Assembly: GCA_025927515.1 (NCBI GenBank)
Contig: JAICLG010000146.1
Location: forward strand, 1 to 7,563
Length of the DNA: 7,563 nucleotides
Reading direction: 5' to 3'
DNA from: Hyphomicrobium sp.
Lineage (GTDB): Bacteria > Pseudomonadota > Alphaproteobacteria > Rhizobiales > Hyphomicrobiaceae
The position numbers were made by a program, and so were the translations under genes. Shown piece by piece: positions 4,885-7,563 of the stretch (positions are counted from its first letter, which is position 1; the number at the start of each line of letters is the position of its first letter). The notes under the pieces were generated by a model that saw nothing but the letters and a program-made list of their open reading frames with translations, was not told where the DNA came from and did no database searches.

Positions 4885-7485
4885 ATGAAGGCCAGGACCA
4901 TCACGTCGGCGATCGCCGGCGTATTGTGCTGTGTTCTGGGCGGAGGCAGCGTCGCCGTGGCGCAAGAAGCGGGTGGCGGCTCGGCGGGAACGTCGCAACC
5001 TGCAACTCCTCCTGCGACAAATCCGGCGCCGGCACCTTCTGTCAATCCAGCTCCCGCACCGACGACGACCCCGGACGCGACTGAGATCTCGCCTGGCGGT
5101 ACGAGCCTGCCCGAAGTTCAGGTCATTCAGCAGCAGCCGAAACCAAAACCGAAGCCGAAGCCCGTTCGGCAGGTCAAAGCGAAAAAGGCCACTGTCCCGG
5201 TTGCGGCAGCGCCCGCGCCGCAGCCTGCGCCAGCGACGGCGGAGCCGACCGAAGTCAAAATGTCGCCAATCGGGGGCAGCGAGATTCCGGTTGCGAAGGT
5301 GCCGGGCACGGTCAGTACGGTAACGGCTTCGGATATCGCTTCGACCGGGTCGGTCGTACCGCAGGATTATCTCGCGCAGCGCGTACCCGGCATCATTATC
5401 AGCGATGTTCAGGGCAACGGCTTTCAGAGCGACATTCAATTTCGCGGCTTTGAAGTCTCGCCCGTCAACGGCGTCGCGCAGGGCATGGCCGTCTATCAGA
5501 ACGGCGTGCGCATCAACGAAGCGTTCGGCGACGTCGTCAATCTCGACTTTCTACCTGACGTCGCGATCAACAACGTCACCGTCATGACCGGCAATCCGGT
5601 GTTCGGTTTGAACGCGCTCGGCGGGTCGATCAGCTTCGACATGAAGAATGGGTTCAACTATCACGGAGCCGAATTCGACTTTCGCGCTGGTTCGTTCGGA
5701 CGGATCCAGGAGTCGGCGCAAGCCGGCATGCAGAGCGGGAATGTCGGTGCTTACATCGCGCTCCAGAACATCAATGACGACGGGTGGCGCGAATTCGGTC
5801 CGACGACGATCAATCGCATGTACACGGACCTTGGCTTCAAGGGCGACAACTCCGAGTTCCACATCAACTTCACCGGCGCCAACAACAAGTATGGCGTGAC
5901 GGCTGCAGCGCCGGAGCAATTGCTCGATTCCGCTTGGAACCGGGCCTATACGAACCCGCAGGTCACCGACAACCAGGTCGAGATGGTGTCGGTCAACGGG
6001 CAGATCAAAGTCGCGCCGGCGACGGTGGTGTCGGGCGTCGCCTACTATCGGCACTTCGAGCAAAGCCATAGCGACGGCAACATCGCCGAATTCGAAGCGT
6101 GCGACACCAACCCTGGCATTCTTTGCAACGAAGATGGCGAGCAGCTTACAGGCCCCGGTGGTTCAACGGTTACCAATCCGGGCGGCGAGCTCGGCTCGAT
6201 CGATTACACATCGCAGAATGCCGACAGTTTCGGCGCGACGCTGCAGGCAGTGAACAAGAACAAGGTGTTCGGTCACAACAACCAGTTCCTGATCGGCACG
6301 AGCTACGATCACGGTCATGTCATTTACGGAGCGTCAAGCGAAGTCGGCTTCTTCCGTCCGCACTTCGTCGTTCAAGGAACGGGGACGACGCTGACGGGGC
6401 CTGAGGATTTCACGCCGCGCAATATTACGGCGGCCAACGATTACTTCGGCCTCTATATCACCGATACGTTCGACGTGACTTCGAAGCTCTCCATCACGGC
6501 CGGTGGCCGCTATAACTATGCCGCGATCAGGCTTTCTGACCTGAATGATCCGACCAATCCCGATCTCAACACGACGGGCATCTTCGAGCGTTTCAATCCG
6601 GCGGCCGGACTGACGTACAAGCTCGTCCCCGGTATTTCGCTATACGGCGGATACTCGGAAGCGAACCGCGCTCCAACGCCTGCCGAAAGCGCCTGCGCCG
6701 ATCCGGACAATCCCTGCCTCATCGAAAGCTTCCTGACGGCAGATCCGCCGCTGAAGCAGGTCGTCTCGCATACGTGGGAAGTCGGTCTTCGCGGCGATCA
6801 TGGGGATCGGCATAATCATTTCCAATGGAGCGCCGGACTCTTCCGAACGCTCAACACCAACGACATCGTGACGCAAATCGCTCCAGGCGGTACGCGCGGG
6901 TTTTTTGTGAACGCGACGAACACGCTTCGCCAGGGCATCGAAGCGAGCGCGCAGTATACGACCGACCGCTATAATCTCTACGCCAGCTATACCTATACCA
7001 ATGCCACGTTCCGAAAAGGCTACGAGCAGTTTTCGCCGAACAATCCAAATGCGGGCGAATGCGTAACCGTGTCGGACCCGAATGCGGAATGCATCGAGGT
7101 CATGCCGGGCGATCACATTCCCGGCGTTCCCGATCATATTTTTAAAGCCGGGTTCGACTATTGGCTGACGTCGAAATGGAAGTTCGGCGCCGATCTCATC
7201 GCGTCGAGCGGACAATACTTCTACGGCGACGAGAACAATTCGAACCCGAAGCTTGCGGGCTACGCGAAGGTTAATCTTCACACGTCATACGACCTGACGG
7301 ACCATATCCAGATTTACGGCTTGATCGACAATCTTTTCGACAACCATTACGGCACTTACGGCACGTTCTTCGATACCGAGGAGGCGTCGGGTGCGTCGCT
7401 CGGCGAGTTCGATTTCACCGATCCTCGCAGCTTCACACCGGCGATGCCGTTCGCGGCTTACGGTGGCGTGAAGGTGAAGTTCTGA
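4885..7485 (+). CDS. TonB-dependent outer-membrane receptor with Pro/Lys-rich N-terminal linker
   Basis: This 866-residue receptor imports a scarce ligand through a 22-strand barrel using TonB energy. Residues 1-26 are a signal peptide ending AVA before QE. A Pro/Ala-rich stretch follows (27-74), then a TonB box LPEVQVI (75-81), a Lys-Pro repeat (85-93) and a further Pro/Ala linker to about 125. The plug domain covers about 130-255 and contains QFRGFEVSP, YQNGVRINEAFGD and FGLNALGGSISF. The barrel runs to the C-terminus and ends in aromatic Phe (AYGGVKVKF), the usual signal for outer-membrane insertion; LIDNLFDNHYGTYG is the typical late-barrel motif. All six mature cysteines form three close pairs (406/414, 604/611, 726/736). 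There is no FecA-type signalling domain and no sigma/anti-sigma gene nearby. It is divergent from the exb-tonB operon, which implies a dedicated system. Substrate unknown: ferric chelate is the default, and other metals are possible. The in-frame ATG at 4864 is an alternative start. Confidence 0.93.
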   Translation: MKARTITSAIAGVLCCVLGGGSVAVAQEAGGGSAGTSQPATPPATNPAPAPSVNPAPAPTTTPDATEISPGGTSLPEVQVIQQQPKPKPKPKPVRQVKAKKATVPVAAAPAPQPAPATAEPTEVKMSPIGGSEIPVAKVPGTVSTVTASDIASTGSVVPQDYLAQRVPGIIISDVQGNGFQSDIQFRGFEVSPVNGVAQGMAVYQNGVRINEAFGDVVNLDFLPDVAINNVTVMTGNPVFGLNALGGSISFDMKNGFNYHGAEFDFRAGSFGRIQESAQAGMQSGNVGAYIALQNINDDGWREFGPTTINRMYTDLGFKGDNSEFHINFTGANNKYGVTAAAPEQLLDSAWNRAYTNPQVTDNQVEMVSVNGQIKVAPATVVSGVAYYRHFEQSHSDGNIAEFEACDTNPGILCNEDGEQLTGPGGSTVTNPGGELGSIDYTSQNADSFGATLQAVNKNKVFGHNNQFLIGTSYDHGHVIYGASSEVGFFRPHFVVQGTGTTLTGPEDFTPRNITAANDYFGLYITDTFDVTSKLSITAGGRYNYAAIRLSDLNDPTNPDLNTTGIFERFNPAAGLTYKLVPGISLYGGYSEANRAPTPAESACADPDNPCLIESFLTADPPLKQVVSHTWEVGLRGDHGDRHNHFQWSAGLFRTLNTNDIVTQIAPGGTRGFFVNATNTLRQGIEASAQYTTDRYNLYASYTYTNATFRKGYEQFSPNNPNAGECVTVSDPNAECIEVMPGDHIPGVPDHIFKAGFDYWLTSKWKFGADLIASSGQYFYGDENNSNPKLAGYAKVNLHTSYDLTDHIQIYGLIDNLFDNHYGTYGTFFDTEEASGASLGEFDFTDPRSFTPAMPFAAYGGVKVKF
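5020..5061 (+). repeat. Duplicated NPAPAP peptide in the receptor N-terminus
   Basis: Two NPAPAP hexapeptides, separated by Ser-Val, are encoded with different synonymous codons. The peptide is repeated but the DNA has drifted, which suggests the Pro/Ala character is maintained at protein level rather than being a fresh slippage product. Confidence 0.6.
5137..5163 (+). repeat. Lys-Pro repeat (PKPKPKPKP) in the receptor linker
   Basis: Nine codons give alternating Pro and Lys, just after the TonB box and before a basic segment VRQVKAKK. Codons alternate between AAA/AAG and CCG/CCA/CCC. Such X-Pro repeats are typical of TonB spacer arms and are stiff and extended; here they belong to the receptor. 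Confidence 0.8.
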
Positions 7486-7512
7486 GAAACCGTGCATCTC
7501 AAATCGGCAGAG

Positions 7513-7543
7513 CGGCGGACTGTGATCCGCCGTTTTGTATTTT
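7513..7543 (+). terminator. Intrinsic terminator of the receptor gene
   Basis: CGGCGGA (7513-7519) and TCCGCCG (7526-7532) form a perfect 7-bp GC-rich stem with a six-base loop, followed at once by TTTT and then GTATTTT. It starts 27 bases after the receptor stop codon, the expected place for Rho-independent termination, and indicates that the receptor is transcribed alone or as the last gene. Confidence 0.85.
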
Positions 7544-7563
7544 GCCTCAGTCGATCAAACGGC

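Noticed and set aside
4732..5439. Minus-strand open frame of 235 codons, very Arg-rich
   Set aside because: It is antisense to the receptor start and Pro/Ala-rich linker; poly-Arg runs are the expected mirror of Pro/Ala/Gly-rich codons. No domain or ribosome-binding site was seen.
6640..7281. Minus-strand open frame of 213 codons inside the receptor gene
   Set aside because: The opposite strand encodes clear barrel sequence with paired cysteines and conserved motifs; the antisense product has no family feature.

Overview
The window looks like ordinary chromosomal DNA from an alphaproteobacterium, most likely of the Hyphomicrobiales (Rhizobiales) type. The basis is GC-rich coding sequence, a compact alphaproteobacterial tonB-exbB-exbD set, a DivJ/PleC/PdhS-like kinase core and a CtrA-like box. 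The genus is not determined; a Hyphomicrobium-like organism is only a guess. No RNA genes, insertion sequences, CRISPR arrays or attachment sites were seen.

Region 1 (1-1876, all on the minus strand) holds a soluble HisKA/HATPase_c histidine kinase. Its stop codon overlaps, as ATGA, the start of a HerA-like (DUF87) ATPase that runs off the left edge. A CtrA-like site lies about 60-75 bases upstream of the kinase start.

Region 2 (1877-2103) is a 227-base intergenic stretch. It carries that CtrA-like box, a 10-bp palindrome (2005-2014), an imperfect 24-bp dyad (2055-2078) and a small hairpin just after the tonB stop codon.

Region 3 (2104-4439, minus strand) is a tight four-gene operon, read right to left: a small secreted protein with four cysteines, exbB, exbD and tonB. 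The gaps are 3, -1 and 15 bases. The operon encodes an inner-membrane proton-driven motor (ExbB/ExbD), its energy-transducing arm (TonB) and an uncharacterised periplasmic partner.

Region 4 (4440-4884) is a 445-base divergent control region with several inverted repeats and no gene I can support. Region 5 (4885-7485, plus strand) is a large TonB-dependent outer-membrane receptor, followed by a good intrinsic terminator. Regions 3-5 together form a self-contained import system: the receptor binds a ligand at the surface and the adjacent ExbB-ExbD-TonB complex powers its passage into the periplasm. The substrate cannot be read from sequence; an iron chelate is the default guess and other metals are possible.

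The most interesting points are three closely spaced cysteine pairs in acidic segments of the receptor, a TonB-like Lys-Pro repeat between the receptor's TonB box and plug, the undescribed four-cysteine protein that opens the exb operon, and the translationally coupled kinase-HerA pair behind a CtrA-like site. I did not find a clearly novel multi-gene system.
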